Source: Ideonella sp. (GTDB lineage: Bacteria; Pseudomonadota; Gammaproteobacteria; Burkholderiales; Burkholderiaceae_C). From it: a stretch of 64,000 bases of DNA. Below, piece after piece: positions 27,812-37,011 of this stretch. The stretch covers positions 62,001 to 126,000 of the forward strand of contig JABTUY010000001.1 in NCBI GenBank assembly GCA_015075165.1, in the 5' to 3' direction. Every line of letters starts with the position of its first letter. Position 1 is the first letter of the stretch. The translations under genes were made by a program, and so were the position numbers. Below the pieces are notes generated by a model. It had not been told where the DNA came from. It did no database searches and was given only the letters and a program-made list of their open reading frames with translations.

Positions 27812-29080
27812 TCAGCGCCGCATCAATTCCAACACGCGCCCGGCCATGCGTTGCGCCGCGCCCTTGTGTTCGGCCGCGAAGGCGCGCGCGCGCGCCGACC
27901 ACTCGTGCTGCGATGCGCCGCCGGCGATCGCGATCGCCTGTTGCACGCCATGCGCGAGATCGGGCACGCGCAGCGCGGCCTGCGCCGCCAGTGCACCGAG
28001 CGCGGCCTGCTCGAAGTTGAAGGTGTGCGGGCCCATCACCACCGGGCAGCCGCAGGCGGCCGCCTCGATCAGGTTCTGCCCACCCAGCGGCGCGAAGCTG
28101 CCGCCCAGCAACGCGACCTCGGCGCAGCCGTAGTACAGCGGCATCTCGCCCAGCGAGTCGCCGAGCCAGACATCGGCAGCGCGTGCCGCGGCCGGTGGCG
28201 CATCGGCCCACTCGCTGCGGCGCGCCAGCGTGAGCGCTGCATCGCGCACGAGTTGCGCCACTTCGTCGAAGCGCGGTGGATGGCGCGGCACCAGCAGCAG
28301 CAACGGCCGGGGCGCCGGCTGCGCCGCCCAGGCGCGCAACAGGTCGGGCTCTTCGCCCTCGCGGCTGCTGGCCATCATCACCACCGGCCGGCCGGCTGCT
28401 GTGCGCCATGCCGCGCCGCGCGCAACCAGAGCACGGTCGGGTGCCATGTCGAACTTCAGGTTGCCGCAGACCTCGACCGCCGGTGCGCCGGCGGCGCGCA
28501 GCCGCGCGGCGTCGTCCGGCGTCTGCGCCAGCACCAGTGCCACCGCGCGCGCGGCCGGCCGCATCAACACGGCCAGTCGCCGGCCCTTGCGCGCGCTGCG
28601 CTCGCTCAGGCGGGCGTTGGCCAACGCCATCGGCACGCGCTGCCGCGCTGCCTGGTGCAGCAGGTTGGGCCAGACCTCCGTTTCCATCAGCACGCCCAGT
28701 GCCGGCCGGTGGCGGCGCAGAAAGCGCCGCGTCGCCCCCGGTGTGTCGTACGGCAGCCAGCACTGCCGGTCGCCCTCGCGCAGCAGCGCGCGACCGGCCT
28801 CGCGGCCGGTGGCGGTGCCATGGGTCAGCAGCAGCCGCAAGCCAGGGCGTTGCGCGCGCATCGCGTCGATCAGCGCCGCGGCGGCGCGCGTCTCGCCGAG
28901 CGACACCGCATGCACCCACACCGCGCCGGGCATGCTGCCGGGCCCATAGCCGAGCCGTTCGCGCCATGCCACGCGATAGCCCGGCTCGCGCCGGCCGCGC
29001 TGCCACAGCCGCAGCAGCAGCAGCGGCAGCGCCAGCCACAGCAGCGTCGACCACAGTGCGCGCGCGAGAGCGCTCATCAT
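27812..29080 (-). CDS. waaA: 3-deoxy-D-manno-octulosonic acid transferase
   Basis: Adds Kdo to lipid IV-A at the cytoplasmic face of the inner membrane (lipid A-core synthesis); 422 residues. The N-terminal membrane anchor is LWSTLLWLALPLLLLRLW. The GT-30 glycosyltransferase begins VWVHAVSLGETRAAAAL, where the conserved Glu is the predicted catalytic base. It continues LLTHGTATGREAGRALL, METEVWPNLLHQAARQ, ANARLSERSARK and the C-terminal GGSFAPLGGQNLIEAAACGCPVV. Two consecutive ATGs (29080, 29077) begin the protein. The pcm-tolC-waaA neighbourhood is common in betaproteobacteria. Confidence 0.94.
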   Translation of the reverse strand: MMSALARALWSTLLWLALPLLLLRLWQRGRREPGYRVAWRERLGYGPGSMPGAVWVHAVSLGETRAAAALIDAMRAQRPGLRLLLTHGTATGREAGRALLREGDRQCWLPYDTPGATRRFLRRHRPALGVLMETEVWPNLLHQAARQRVPMALANARLSERSARKGRRLAVLMRPAARAVALVLAQTPDDAARLRAAGAPAVEVCGNLKFDMAPDRALVARGAAWRTAAGRPVVMMASSREGEEPDLLRAWAAQPAPRPLLLLVPRHPPRFDEVAQLVRDAALTLARRSEWADAPPAAARAADVWLGDSLGEMPLYYGCAEVALLGGSFAPLGGQNLIEAAACGCPVVMGPHTFNFEQAALGALAAQAALRVPDLAHGVQQAIAIAGGASQHEWSARARAFAAEHKGAAQRMAGRVLELMRR

Positions 29081-29149
29081 CGCGATGCAATGCCCGGCAG
29101 CGCAAGTGCCTGCGTCGCATGTGCGGGCCGGCCGATCCGCCAACAGTCG

Positions 29150-29177
29150 GCGCCGCGCCGCCGCTTCGGCGCGGCGC
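29150..29177. other. strong GC hairpin between the mutase and waaA genes
   Basis: Perfect 11-bp arms GCGCCGCGCCG and CGGCGCGGCGC with a 6-base loop, 20 bases past the stop of the minus-strand phosphomannomutase gene. No T-tract follows on that strand, so it may be a weak terminator or an mRNA 3' stabiliser. Confidence 0.5.
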
Positions 29178-29197
29178 GCCGCAAGCAGCGGCCACGC

Positions 29198-30586
29198 TCA
29201 ATGCGCAGCGGCCGTGAACCGTGCATCGGGCTTGACCGCGCGCAACGCCGACATGAACTCGTGCTGGATGCGTTCGAGCGCGGCCGCGGTGTGGCCTTCG
29301 AAGCGCAGCACCAGCACCGGCGTGGTGTTCGACGCCCGCACGAGGCCGAAGCCATCGGCATAGTCGGCGCGCACGCCATCGATGGTGGTGAGCTCGGCGC
29401 CGTCGAAGCGCGCGCACGCACGCAGCGATTCGATCACCGCGTGCGGCTCGCCCTCGGCGCACGGCACGTTCAGCTCCGGCGTGCTGAACGAGCCGGGCAG
29501 CGCGTTCAGCACCGCGCTCGGATCGGCGTGGCGCGACAGGATCTCGAGCATCCGCGCGGCGGTGTACATCGCATCGTCGAAGCCGTACCAGCGCTCGGCG
29601 AAGAAGATGTGCCCGCTCATCTCGCCGGCGATCGGCGCGCCGATCTCCTTGAGCTTGGCCTTGATCAGCGAATGGCCCGTCTTCCACATCAGCGGCACGC
29701 CGCCGTGTGCGCGGATGTCGGCGGTGAGCCGCTGGCTGCACTTGACATCGTGGATGATGGTGGCGCCCGGGTGACGCGACAGCACATCGCGCACCAGCAG
29801 CATCAACTGGCGATCGGGGTAGATGATCTGCCCGTCGCGCGTGACCACGCCGAGCCGGTCGCCGTCGCCGTCGAACGCGAACCCGAGCTCGGCCTCGGTG
29901 GCCTTCACCACCTTGATCAGGTCGGCCAGGTTCTCGGGCTTGCTGGGGTCGGGGTGGTGGTTCGGAAAGTCGCCGTCGACGCGCGAGTACAGGTCGATCA
30001 CCTCGCAGCCGAGCGCGCGCAAGATGCCCGGGGCCGACGCGCCCGGAATGCCATTGCCCGAGTCGACCACGATCTTCATCGGGCGGGCCAGCACGCAATC
30101 GCGCACGATGCGCTGCGTGTACTCGGGCACGATCGCCATGCGGCCGACACGGCCGGGCCCGCGCACGTAGTCTTCGCGCGCCATGCGTTCGCGCAGGCGC
30201 TGGATGTCGTCGCCGTGGATCGCGCGGCCGGCGAGCACCATCTTGAAGCCGTTGTACTCCTTCGGGTTGTGGCTGCCGGTCACCTGGATGCCCGAGCGGC
30301 AGCCGTAGCGGCCCCGCGTGGCCGCCACGTAGTACAGCATCGGCGTCGTCACGGCGCCGAGGTCGACCACATCGAGCCCGGTGGAAGACAGCCCGCGCGC
30401 CAGCGCGGCGCACAGGCCCGGCCCCGACACGCGGCCATCGCGCCCGATCGCCACCGCGCGCTCGCCGGCGGCCAGCGCCTCGGTGCCGAACGCGCGGCCC
30501 AGGTGCTCGGCGAAGGCGGCGTCGATCGTCTGCCCGACGATGCCGCGGATGTCGTAGGCCTTGAACACGGATGGCTGGAGTTGCAT
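29198..30586 (-). CDS. phosphomannomutase/phosphoglucomutase
   Basis: Interconverts hexose 1- and 6-phosphates for LPS and exopolysaccharide sugar nucleotides; AlgC/ManB type, 462 residues. The start MQLQPSVFKAYDIRGIVG is the family N-terminus. The phosphoserine is S105 in VTGSHNPKEYNG, the metal loop is FAFDGDGDRLGVV, the sugar-binding loop is GEMSGHIFFAERW and the phosphate-binding loop is VRASNTTPVLVLRFEG. ATG 30586 is used because the upstream 23 codons are not family-like. The gene is divergent from the Ada-AlkA gene and upstream of waaA on the same strand. Confidence 0.94.
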   Translation of the reverse strand: MQLQPSVFKAYDIRGIVGQTIDAAFAEHLGRAFGTEALAAGERAVAIGRDGRVSGPGLCAALARGLSSTGLDVVDLGAVTTPMLYYVAATRGRYGCRSGIQVTGSHNPKEYNGFKMVLAGRAIHGDDIQRLRERMAREDYVRGPGRVGRMAIVPEYTQRIVRDCVLARPMKIVVDSGNGIPGASAPGILRALGCEVIDLYSRVDGDFPNHHPDPSKPENLADLIKVVKATEAELGFAFDGDGDRLGVVTRDGQIIYPDRQLMLLVRDVLSRHPGATIIHDVKCSQRLTADIRAHGGVPLMWKTGHSLIKAKLKEIGAPIAGEMSGHIFFAERWYGFDDAMYTAARMLEILSRHADPSAVLNALPGSFSTPELNVPCAEGEPHAVIESLRACARFDGAELTTIDGVRADYADGFGLVRASNTTPVLVLRFEGHTAAALERIQHEFMSALRAVKPDARFTAAAH

Positions 30587-30705
30587 CGACGGGTGCTCGG
30601 GGTGGCGCCGCGGGTTGCGAGGCCGGGGGATTGTAGGGCGGGACACGACAGCCACAGGTCCGAAAACGGCGAGTATCGATCCCGGAGCGATCTATCATCC
30701 ACCGC

Positions 30706-32172
30706 ATGACACTGCAAGACGACGCCGCCTACCGCGCGATCACCACGCGCGACGCCCGTTTCGACGGCCGGCTGTTCGTCGGCGTGACCTCCACCCGCGT
30801 CTATTGCCGGCCGGTGTGCCGGGTGCGCACGCCGCGGCGCGAGAACTGCCGCTTTTTCGCCAACGCCGCGTCAGCCGAGGCGCAGGGTTTCCGGCCCTGC
30901 CTGCGCTGCCGGCCCGAGCTGGCGCCGGGGCTGTCGCTGATGGATTCGTCGGCCGCGCTGGCGCAGCAGGCGGCGCGCTCGATCGAGCAGGCGGCGCACG
31001 ACGGGCAGGTGCTGAGCATGCCGCGGCTCGCAGCGCGGCTCGGCGTCACCGATCGCCACCTGCGGCGCATCTTCCAGCAGCATGTGGGCGTGGCACCGAT
31101 CGACTACCTGACCACGCAGCGACTGCTGCTGGCCAAGCAGCTGCTCACCGACACCGGACTGCCGGTGACACAGGTGGCGCTGGCCAGTGGTTTCGCCAGC
31201 CTGCGCCGCTTCAACGCTGCGTTCGTCGAGCGCTACCGCATGAACCCGAGCGCGCTGCGCCGCGCGCGCGACGACGATGCCGCGCCGCCGACCGCACCGC
31301 AGACTGCGCTGCGGCTGCGGCTGGCGTACCGGCCGCCGTACCAGCACGACGCGCTGCTGGCGTTCTTTGCCGCGCGCGCGCTCGACGGCGTGGAGGCGGT
31401 CGACGCACACGGCATGCGCCGCACGATCGCACTGCCGCACCGCGACGCCAGTGTCGCCGGCTGGCTGGCGTGGCGCTTCGTGCCGCTGCGGCATGAGGTG
31501 GAGCTGGCGCTGGCGCCCGAGCTGGCGCCGCTGGCCGGCGCGCTGGTGCAGCGCACGCGGCAGGCGCTCGACCTCGATGCCGACCCGACGCGCATCGATG
31601 CCGTGCTGGCCACGATGCCGTTCGACGCTCGCGCCGGCGTGCGCCTGCCCGGCTCGTTCGACGGTTTCGAGACCGCGGTGCGCGTCGTGCTCGGTCAGCA
31701 GGTCACCGTGAAGGCCGCGCGCACGCTGACGCTGCGGCTGATCGAACGCTTCGGCGCGCCGCTGCGCACGCCGTTCGCCGATCTGCAACGCCTGTTTCCC
31801 GCCGCCGCGGCGCTCGCCGGGGCCAGCGCCGATGCGATCGGCAGCCTGGGCATCGTGCGCCAGCGCGTCGGCGCATTGCAGGCACTGGCGCGCGCGGTGT
31901 GCAGCGGCTCGCTCGAACTGCATCGCGCGGCGCCGCTGCAGCAGACGATGGAGCGCCTGGTGTCGCTGCCGGGCATCGGCGAATGGACGGCGCAGGTGAT
32001 CGCGATGCGCGTGCTGGCCTGGCCCGATGCGTTCCCGGCCACCGACATCGGCGTGCTCAACGCGCTCGGCACGCGCGACGCGGCGCAGGCCGCACAACAG
32101 GCCGAGGCCTGGCAACCCTGGCGCAGCTATGCCGTGATCCGGCTGTGGCAAGCCTTGGAGGACAACCCATGA
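30706..32172 (+). CDS. alkA: Ada N-terminal/AraC/AlkA fusion: DNA-3-methyladenine glycosylase II
   Basis: DNA repair protein of 488 residues combining three parts. Residues 1-80 are the Ada zinc domain that takes methyl groups from phosphotriesters: C34 and C38 in VYCRPVC, C65 and C68 in FRPCLRC (E. coli Ada C38, C42, C69, C72). Residues about 90-185 are an AraC helix-turn-helix (RLAARLGVTDRHLRRIFQQH, TQVALASGFASLRRFNAAF). The rest is the AlkA glycosylase with the helix-hairpin-helix VSLPGIGEWTAQVIAMRVL and the catalytic Asp D447 in FPATDIGVLNALG. It could act as sensor, activator and glycosylase in one chain. Its stop overlaps the ogt start (ATGA). Confidence 0.93.
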   Translation: MTLQDDAAYRAITTRDARFDGRLFVGVTSTRVYCRPVCRVRTPRRENCRFFANAASAEAQGFRPCLRCRPELAPGLSLMDSSAALAQQAARSIEQAAHDGQVLSMPRLAARLGVTDRHLRRIFQQHVGVAPIDYLTTQRLLLAKQLLTDTGLPVTQVALASGFASLRRFNAAFVERYRMNPSALRRARDDDAAPPTAPQTALRLRLAYRPPYQHDALLAFFAARALDGVEAVDAHGMRRTIALPHRDASVAGWLAWRFVPLRHEVELALAPELAPLAGALVQRTRQALDLDADPTRIDAVLATMPFDARAGVRLPGSFDGFETAVRVVLGQQVTVKAARTLTLRLIERFGAPLRTPFADLQRLFPAAAALAGASADAIGSLGIVRQRVGALQALARAVCSGSLELHRAAPLQQTMERLVSLPGIGEWTAQVIAMRVLAWPDAFPATDIGVLNALGTRDAAQAAQQAEAWQPWRSYAVIRLWQALEDNP

Positions 32173-32678
32173 CGACTGCAACCGAGAACAACCTGGTCGC
32201 GCAAGCGCGGCTCGACTCGCCGGTGGGCCCGCTGATCCTGGCGGCCACCGACAAGGGCCTGGCCTTCCTGCTGTTCGAGGAGCCGGTGCACTACGACACC
32301 GAGTTCGACCTGCCGGTCGACCCACGCCAGCGCTGGCTGGCGGCGGCCGCCGACGAGCTCGATGCGTACTGGCACGGCCGCTGCCCCACGCGCTTCAAGG
32401 TGCCGCTCGACCTGCAGGGCACGACGTTCCAGCGCGCGGTGTGGCAGGCGCTGCTCGACGTCAAGCCCGGTCACACCAGCACCTACGGCGAGATCGCGCG
32501 CCGCGTCGGCTCGCCGCAGGCCTCGCGCGCCGCCGGTGCGGCGATCGGCCGCAACCCGGTGGCCATCATCGTGCCGTGCCACCGCATCGTTGGCGCCGAC
32601 GGCTCGCTCACCGGCTTCGCCGGCGGCATCGAGCGCAAGGAAGTGCTGCTGCAGCACGAGGGCGTGCTGCTCGTGTAG
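32169..32678 (+). CDS. ogt: methylated-DNA-[protein]-cysteine S-methyltransferase
   Basis: Suicide repair protein that transfers the methyl group from O6-methylguanine to its own cysteine; 169 residues. The signature IIVPCHRIVG holds the acceptor C137. The helix-turn-helix region reads TTFQRAVWQALLDVKPGHTSTYGEIARRVGSPQASRAAGAAIGRNP with the usual arginine finger. The N-terminal domain begins ARLDSPVGPLILAATDKGL. Start and upstream stop share ATGA, so alkA and ogt are translated together as an alkylation-damage operon. Confidence 0.96.
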   Translation: MTTATENNLVAQARLDSPVGPLILAATDKGLAFLLFEEPVHYDTEFDLPVDPRQRWLAAAADELDAYWHGRCPTRFKVPLDLQGTTFQRAVWQALLDVKPGHTSTYGEIARRVGSPQASRAAGAAIGRNPVAIIVPCHRIVGADGSLTGFAGGIERKEVLLQHEGVLLV

Positions 32679-32693
32679 CGGCATCGGCCGCCG

Positions 32694-33593
32694 ATGAAGC
32701 CACGCGACCTCCTCGACCTGCTGGTGCTGGCCACGCTGTGGGGCGGCTCGTTCCTGTTCATGCGACTGGGCGCGACCGATTTCGGCCCGCTCGCGCTGGC
32801 GGCGCTGCGCTGCATCGGCGCCGCGCTGTTCCTGCTGCCGCTGCTGCTCGCGCGCGGCCAGTGGCCGCTGCTGCGGCAGCACTGGCGCGCCATCGGCGTG
32901 CTCGGGCTCGTCAACTCGGCGCTGCCGTTCGCGCTGTTCGGTGTGGCGGTGCTGGCGCTCAATGCCGGCCTGACGGCGATCTTCAACGCCGCCACGCCGC
33001 TGTGGGCCGCGGCCATCGGCGCGCTGTGGCTGCACGAGCGGCTGGGCCCTGCGCGTGTGCTCGGCCTGGGCATCGGGTTGATCGGCGTCGTCGGCCTGGC
33101 CTGGGACAAGGCCGGCCTGCGCAGCAACGAGTACGGCGTCAGCGCCACGCTGGCGATCGCGGCGTGCATCGCGGCCTCGCTGTGCTACGGCATCGGCGCC
33201 AACTACGCGAAGAAGCGGCTCGCCGGCGTGCCGTCGATGGTGCTGGCCAGCGGCAGCCAGCTGTCGGCCGCGCTGTGGCTCGCGCTGCCGGCGTGGTGGG
33301 CGCGCCCGGCGGCGCTGCCCGGCGCCGGCGCGTGGCTGTCGCTCGCACTGCTGGCGCTGCTGTGCACCGGCGTGGCGTACATCCTGTATTTCCGGCTGAT
33401 CGCCCACACCGGCGCCACCAACGCCAGCGCGGTGACGTTCCTGATCCCGGCCTTCGCCGCAGCGTTCGGCTGGCTGTGGCTCGACGAGGCATTGACCGCG
33501 TCGATGCTCGCCGGTGGCGCGGTGATCCTGGTCGGCACGGCGCTCGCGATGGGCCTGCTGCCGCGGCAGCGGCTGGCCCCGGCAAGAACCTGA
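32694..33593 (+). CDS. EamA/DMT-superfamily transporter
   Basis: Ten-helix inner-membrane protein of 299 residues made of two EamA repeats. The first begins LLVLATLWGGSFLFMRLGATDFGPLALAALR, with the family's internal FNAATPLWAAAIGALWLHERLG. The second begins ATLAIAACIAASLCYGIGANYAKKRL and ends ASAVTFLIPAFAAAFGWLWLDEALT. The substrate is unknown; family members export amino acids or metabolites. It starts 15 bases after ogt and is probably co-transcribed with it, without an obvious functional link. Confidence 0.9.
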   Translation: MKPRDLLDLLVLATLWGGSFLFMRLGATDFGPLALAALRCIGAALFLLPLLLARGQWPLLRQHWRAIGVLGLVNSALPFALFGVAVLALNAGLTAIFNAATPLWAAAIGALWLHERLGPARVLGLGIGLIGVVGLAWDKAGLRSNEYGVSATLAIAACIAASLCYGIGANYAKKRLAGVPSMVLASGSQLSAALWLALPAWWARPAALPGAGAWLSLALLALLCTGVAYILYFRLIAHTGATNASAVTFLIPAFAAAFGWLWLDEALTASMLAGGAVILVGTALAMGLLPRQRLAPART

Positions 33594-33651
33594 CCCCGCG
33601 CGTGACGGACGCCGCGCAGGCGCCGATCAAGCGGCTTGGCCGTTGCCTCGA

Positions 33652-34839
33652 TCAACGCAACTGCTGCATCGCCTGCTCGATGTCGGCGATCAGATCTTCC
33701 GGCGCCTCGAGGCCGATCGAGAAGCGCACCAGATGGCCGCTTGCGCCCGCGGCATCGCCACGCATCGCGCGCAGGTCGTACGGCACCGCGAGGCTCACCG
33801 GGCCGCCCCACGAGTAGCCGATCTTGAACAGGCGCAGCGCATCGACGAAGGCATCGATCTGCGCCGGCTGCAGCGCCGGATCGAGCAGGATCGAGAACAG
33901 CCCGGCCGCATCGCGGCAGTGGCTGGCCCAGTGCTCGTGCCCGGGCGCGCCGGGCAGCGCCGGGTGCAGCACCTGGCGCACCGGCGGCTGCGCCTGCAGC
34001 CAGCGCGCCACCTGCCGCGCCGCGCGATCGTGCGCGCGATAGCGCAGCTCGATCGTCGGCAGCGAGCGCAGCACGAACTCGGCGTCGTTGGCGGCCACGC
34101 CGATGCCCAGGCGCATGTGCGCCAGCAGCAGCTTCTCGTGCAGCGCGACTTCGCGCGTGACGACCGAGCCCATCAGCACGTCGCCGCCGCCCGACGGGAA
34201 CTTGGTCAGCGCGTGCATCGAGAAATCCACCGCCAGGCCATCGCCGAGGTCGAACGCGCTGAACGCGATGCCGGCGCCCCAGGTGTTGTCGAGCGCCGCC
34301 AGCACGCCCTTGGCGCGCGCCGCGCGCACCAGGCCGCGCAGGTCGGGGAACTCCATCGTCACCGAGCCGGGCGCCTCGAGCCACACCAGCTTCGTGCGCT
34401 CGCCGATCATCGCGGCGAACGCCGGTACGTCCATCGGATCGTACAGGCGGTGCCTGATGCCCCAGCTCGCGAGCAGCGTGCGCGCCATCTCCTTCGACGG
34501 GCCGTAGACGTTGTCCGGCAGCAGCAGCTCGTCGCCGCGCTCGAGCAGCGCGACGTTGACCATCGCGATCGCGGCCAGGCCGCTCGGCGCCAGCGCGCAA
34601 TGCGTGCCGCCCTCCAGCGTGGCCAGCCGCTCCTCCAGCGTGAAGGTGGTGGGCGTGCCGTGCAGGCCGTAGGTGTAGCCGAACTTGCTGCGCCAGTCGC
34701 GCGCGCGCAGCGCCGCCACGTTCGGGAAGAACACCGTCGACGCCTTGTGCACCCCGGGCGGCACCGCGCCGAAGCCGGCGGGCGGCTGATACGGGTGGTG
34801 GATCAGTGCAGTCGACAGCTTGGTTTGCGATTCGCTCAT
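33652..34839 (-). CDS. metC: trans-sulfuration PLP enzyme, cystathionine beta-lyase-like
   Basis: Soluble PLP enzyme of the Cys/Met metabolism family, 395 residues. It carries YTYGLHGTPTTFTLEERLATLEGG (substrate and PLP-phosphate region), SGLAAIAMVNVALLERGDELLLPDNVYGPS, the cofactor Asp in AALDNTWGAG and the Schiff-base K213 in SMHALTKFPSGGGDVLMG. The C-terminal VRFSIGLEAPEDLIADIEQAM is typical. The pattern fits MetC-type cystathionine beta-lyases of betaproteobacteria better than gamma-synthases, but the exact reaction is not certain. Confidence 0.88.
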   Translation of the reverse strand: MSESQTKLSTALIHHPYQPPAGFGAVPPGVHKASTVFFPNVAALRARDWRSKFGYTYGLHGTPTTFTLEERLATLEGGTHCALAPSGLAAIAMVNVALLERGDELLLPDNVYGPSKEMARTLLASWGIRHRLYDPMDVPAFAAMIGERTKLVWLEAPGSVTMEFPDLRGLVRAARAKGVLAALDNTWGAGIAFSAFDLGDGLAVDFSMHALTKFPSGGGDVLMGSVVTREVALHEKLLLAHMRLGIGVAANDAEFVLRSLPTIELRYRAHDRAARQVARWLQAQPPVRQVLHPALPGAPGHEHWASHCRDAAGLFSILLDPALQPAQIDAFVDALRLFKIGYSWGGPVSLAVPYDLRAMRGDAAGASGHLVRFSIGLEAPEDLIADIEQAMQQLR

Positions 34840-34875
34840 GACTTCGGGCCTGCGGGCGATGGGATGGAATGGGCG

Positions 34876-36252
34876 CTACTGCGGTTGCGCAACGAGGTCG
34901 TGCCCCTCGGCGGCGACGACGCGGGCGCGCACGAACTCGCCGACGCGGATCTGCGTCGACGCCTTGGCCGGCGGCAGCAGCCGCACGGTGCCGTCGATCT
35001 CGGGTGCGTCGGCATAGCTGCGGCCGACGGCGCCCTTGCGGCCGAGCAGCGGCGCATGGTCGACCAGCACCTGCATCGTCGCGCCGACGCGCCGCTGCAG
35101 GCGCTGCGCAGAAGCCGCCTCGGCCGCCGCCATGAAGCGGGCGCGGCGCTCCTCGCGCAGCGCCGCTGGCAGCGCACCCGGCAGCTCGTTGGCGGCGGCG
35201 CCGGCCACCGGCGAGTAGGCGAAGCAGCCGGCGCGGTCGATGCCGGCCTCGCCGATGAACTGCAGCAGGTGATCGAACTCGGCCTCGCTCTCGCCGGGAA
35301 AGCCGGCGATGAAGGTCGAGCGGATCACCAGCTGCGGGCAGGCACGGCGCCAGGCCTCGATGCGCTCCAGGTTGCGCTCGCCGCTGGCCGGACGCTTCAT
35401 GCGCTTGAGCACAGCGGGGTGCGAATGCTGGAATGGCACGTCGAGGTAGGGCAGCACGCGGCCATCGGCCATCAGCGGCAGCAGTTCGTCGACGTGCGGG
35501 TACGGGTACACGTAGTGCAGCCGCACCCAGGCGCCATGCGGCTCGGCCAGCGCGGCGAGCTGTTCGCACAGCTCGGTGAGCCGGGTCTTCACCGGCCGGC
35601 CGTCGAAGAAGCCGGTGCGGTACTTCAGGTCGACGCCGTAGGCGCTGGTGTCCTGGCTGACCACCAGCAGCTCCTTCACGCCGGCCTCGAACAGCGCCCG
35701 GGCCTCGGCCAGCACGCTGCCCACCGGGCGCGACACGAGGTCGCCGCGCAGCGACGGGATGATGCAGAACGTGCAGCGGTGGTTGCAGCCCTCGCTGATC
35801 TTCAAGTAGGCGTAGTGCTTCGGCGTCAGCTTGATGCCCTGCGCCGGCACCAGGTCGACGAATGGGTCGTGCGGCTTGGGCACATGCGCGTGCACCGCGT
35901 CCATCACCTCCTGCGTGGCATGCGGCCCGGTCACCGCCAGCACTTTCGGGTGCACCTGCTTCACCAGGTTGCCGCCGCCCTCACCCGCCTTGGCGCCGAG
36001 GCAGCCGGTGACGATCACGCGGCCGTTGTCGGCCAGCGCCTCGCCGATGGTGTCGAGGCTTTCCTTCACCGCCTCATCGATGAAGCCGCAGGTGTTGACG
36101 ATCACCAGGTCGGCGCCGGCGAAGGTCTTGGCGGTGCGGTAGCCCTCGGCGCTGAGCTGCGTGAGGATCAGCTCGGAATCGGTCAGCGCCTTCGGGCAGC
36201 CGAGCGAGACGAAGCCGATGGTCGCGGTGGCGGGCTCGACTGGTGCAGACAT
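34876..36252 (-). CDS. rimO: ribosomal protein S12 methylthiotransferase
   Basis: Radical SAM enzyme that adds a methylthio group to an aspartate of ribosomal protein S12; 458 residues. The N-terminal UPF0004 domain has [18 protein letters not shown] and [12 protein letters not shown], with cysteines for the second iron-sulfur cluster. The radical SAM site is [19 protein letters not shown] (CxxxCxxC). The C-terminal TRAM domain begins near [17 protein letters not shown]-like [16 protein letters not shown] distinguishes RimO from MiaB. It lies 45 bases downstream of phaR on the same strand. Confidence 0.96.
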   Translation of the reverse strand: MSAPVEPATATIGFVSLGCPKALTDSELILTQLSAEGYRTAKTFAGADLVIVNTCGFIDEAVKESLDTIGEALADNGRVIVTGCLGAKAGEGGGNLVKQVHPKVLAVTGPHATQEVMDAVHAHVPKPHDPFVDLVPAQGIKLTPKHYAYLKISEGCNHRCTFCIIPSLRGDLVSRPVGSVLAEARALFEAGVKELLVVSQDTSAYGVDLKYRTGFFDGRPVKTRLTELCEQLAALAEPHGAWVRLHYVYPYPHVDELLPLMADGRVLPYLDVPFQHSHPAVLKRMKRPASGERNLERIEAWRRACPQLVIRSTFIAGFPGESEAEFDHLLQFIGEAGIDRAGCFAYSPVAGAAANELPGALPAALREERRARFMAAAEAASAQRLQRRVGATMQVLVDHAPLLGRKGAVGRSYADAPEIDGTVRLLPPAKASTQIRVGEFVRARVVAAEGHDLVAQPQ

Positions 36253-36297
36253 GCCGCGATTGTCGCCGCCCGCGGCGGCCGCGTGCGCGTGCCGCCC

Positions 36298-36873
36298 TTA
36301 CCGCTTGCCGCCGCCGAAGCCCGGCATGCCGGGGAACAGCGCACCGGCCTGCTTCTGCATCTGCTCTTGCATCTGCACGAACAGGTTCTTCGACTGCTCG
36401 AGGTAGTTGCCCATCAGGCCCTGCATCATCGGCGCCTGGCCGCTGAGGAACTGCGACCATGCCTCGGGCGTGAACGACTTCGAATCGAGCATGCCCTGCG
36501 TCTGCTCGCTGAAGCGGCGCTGCACCTCGACGAAGGTCTGCAGGTTCTTCTCGAGGTAGGTGCCCATCAGGCCCTGCATCGCATGACCGTAGAAGCGGAT
36601 GATCTGCGCCAGCGTCTGCGTGGAGAACATCGGCACGCCGCCGGTCTCTTCCTCGAGGATGATCTGCAGCAGGATGCTGCGCGTCAGGTCTTCGCCGCTC
36701 TTGGCGTCGACGACCTCGAACTGCTCGTTGTCGAGCACCATCTTCTTCACGTCGGCCAGCGTGATGTAGCTGCTGGCGTGGGTGTCGTACAGGCGCCGGT
36801 TCGGGTACTTCTTCAGCACTCGTTTGCCGGGGCGGGCTTCGCCCCCGGGGGCGGCGCGGCGGGACGCGGGCAT
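36298..36873 (-). CDS. phaR: polyhydroxyalkanoate synthesis repressor
   Basis: DNA- and granule-binding repressor controlling phasin expression and PHB storage; 191 residues. The N-terminal DNA-binding domain reads LKKYPNRRLYDTHASSYITL and DVKKMVLDNEQFEVVDAKSGEDLTRSILLQ. Two PHB-accumulation regulatory segments follow (TQTLAQIIRFYGHAMQGLMGTYLEKN and FTPEAWSQFLSGQAPMMQGLMGNYLEQS), and a Gln/Met-rich tail ends FPGMPGFGGGKR. AAGGAG precedes the ATG. bdhA at 43137 is the other PHB gene in the window. Confidence 0.95.
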   Translation of the reverse strand: MPASRRAAPGGEARPGKRVLKKYPNRRLYDTHASSYITLADVKKMVLDNEQFEVVDAKSGEDLTRSILLQIILEEETGGVPMFSTQTLAQIIRFYGHAMQGLMGTYLEKNLQTFVEVQRRFSEQTQGMLDSKSFTPEAWSQFLSGQAPMMQGLMGNYLEQSKNLFVQMQEQMQKQAGALFPGMPGFGGGKR

Positions 36874-36949
36874 TGCGTGAGGCTCCTTCGGTGCAACGGC
36901 TGGGCTCGACGACGGCGCTCGACAGCGGCCCTCGCCCCGCGATTCTAGG

Positions 36950-37008
36950 CAGGGCCCCGTGTGGCCCCTGCGGGGTTTCCCCGGCTGCGCCCTGCGCCGC
37001 AGCAGCGG
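36950..37008. repeat. GC-rich intergenic repeat-like segment
   Basis: The gap between phaR and the MaoC-like gene contains GTGGCCCCTGCGGGGTTTCC, with CCGGCTG just after it. A related string occurs at 24757-24784 upstream of the TetR promoter (GGTGCCCCTGCGGGCTCCGG, then CTG). The match is short and may be a third dispersed-repeat family. Confidence 0.35.
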
Positions 37009-37011
37009 CTC

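Noticed and set aside
26319-30707. A 1462-codon minus-strand frame
   Set aside because: It runs antisense to tolC and in the wrong frame of waaA and the phosphomannomutase gene; it has no domain and extreme Arg/Ala content.
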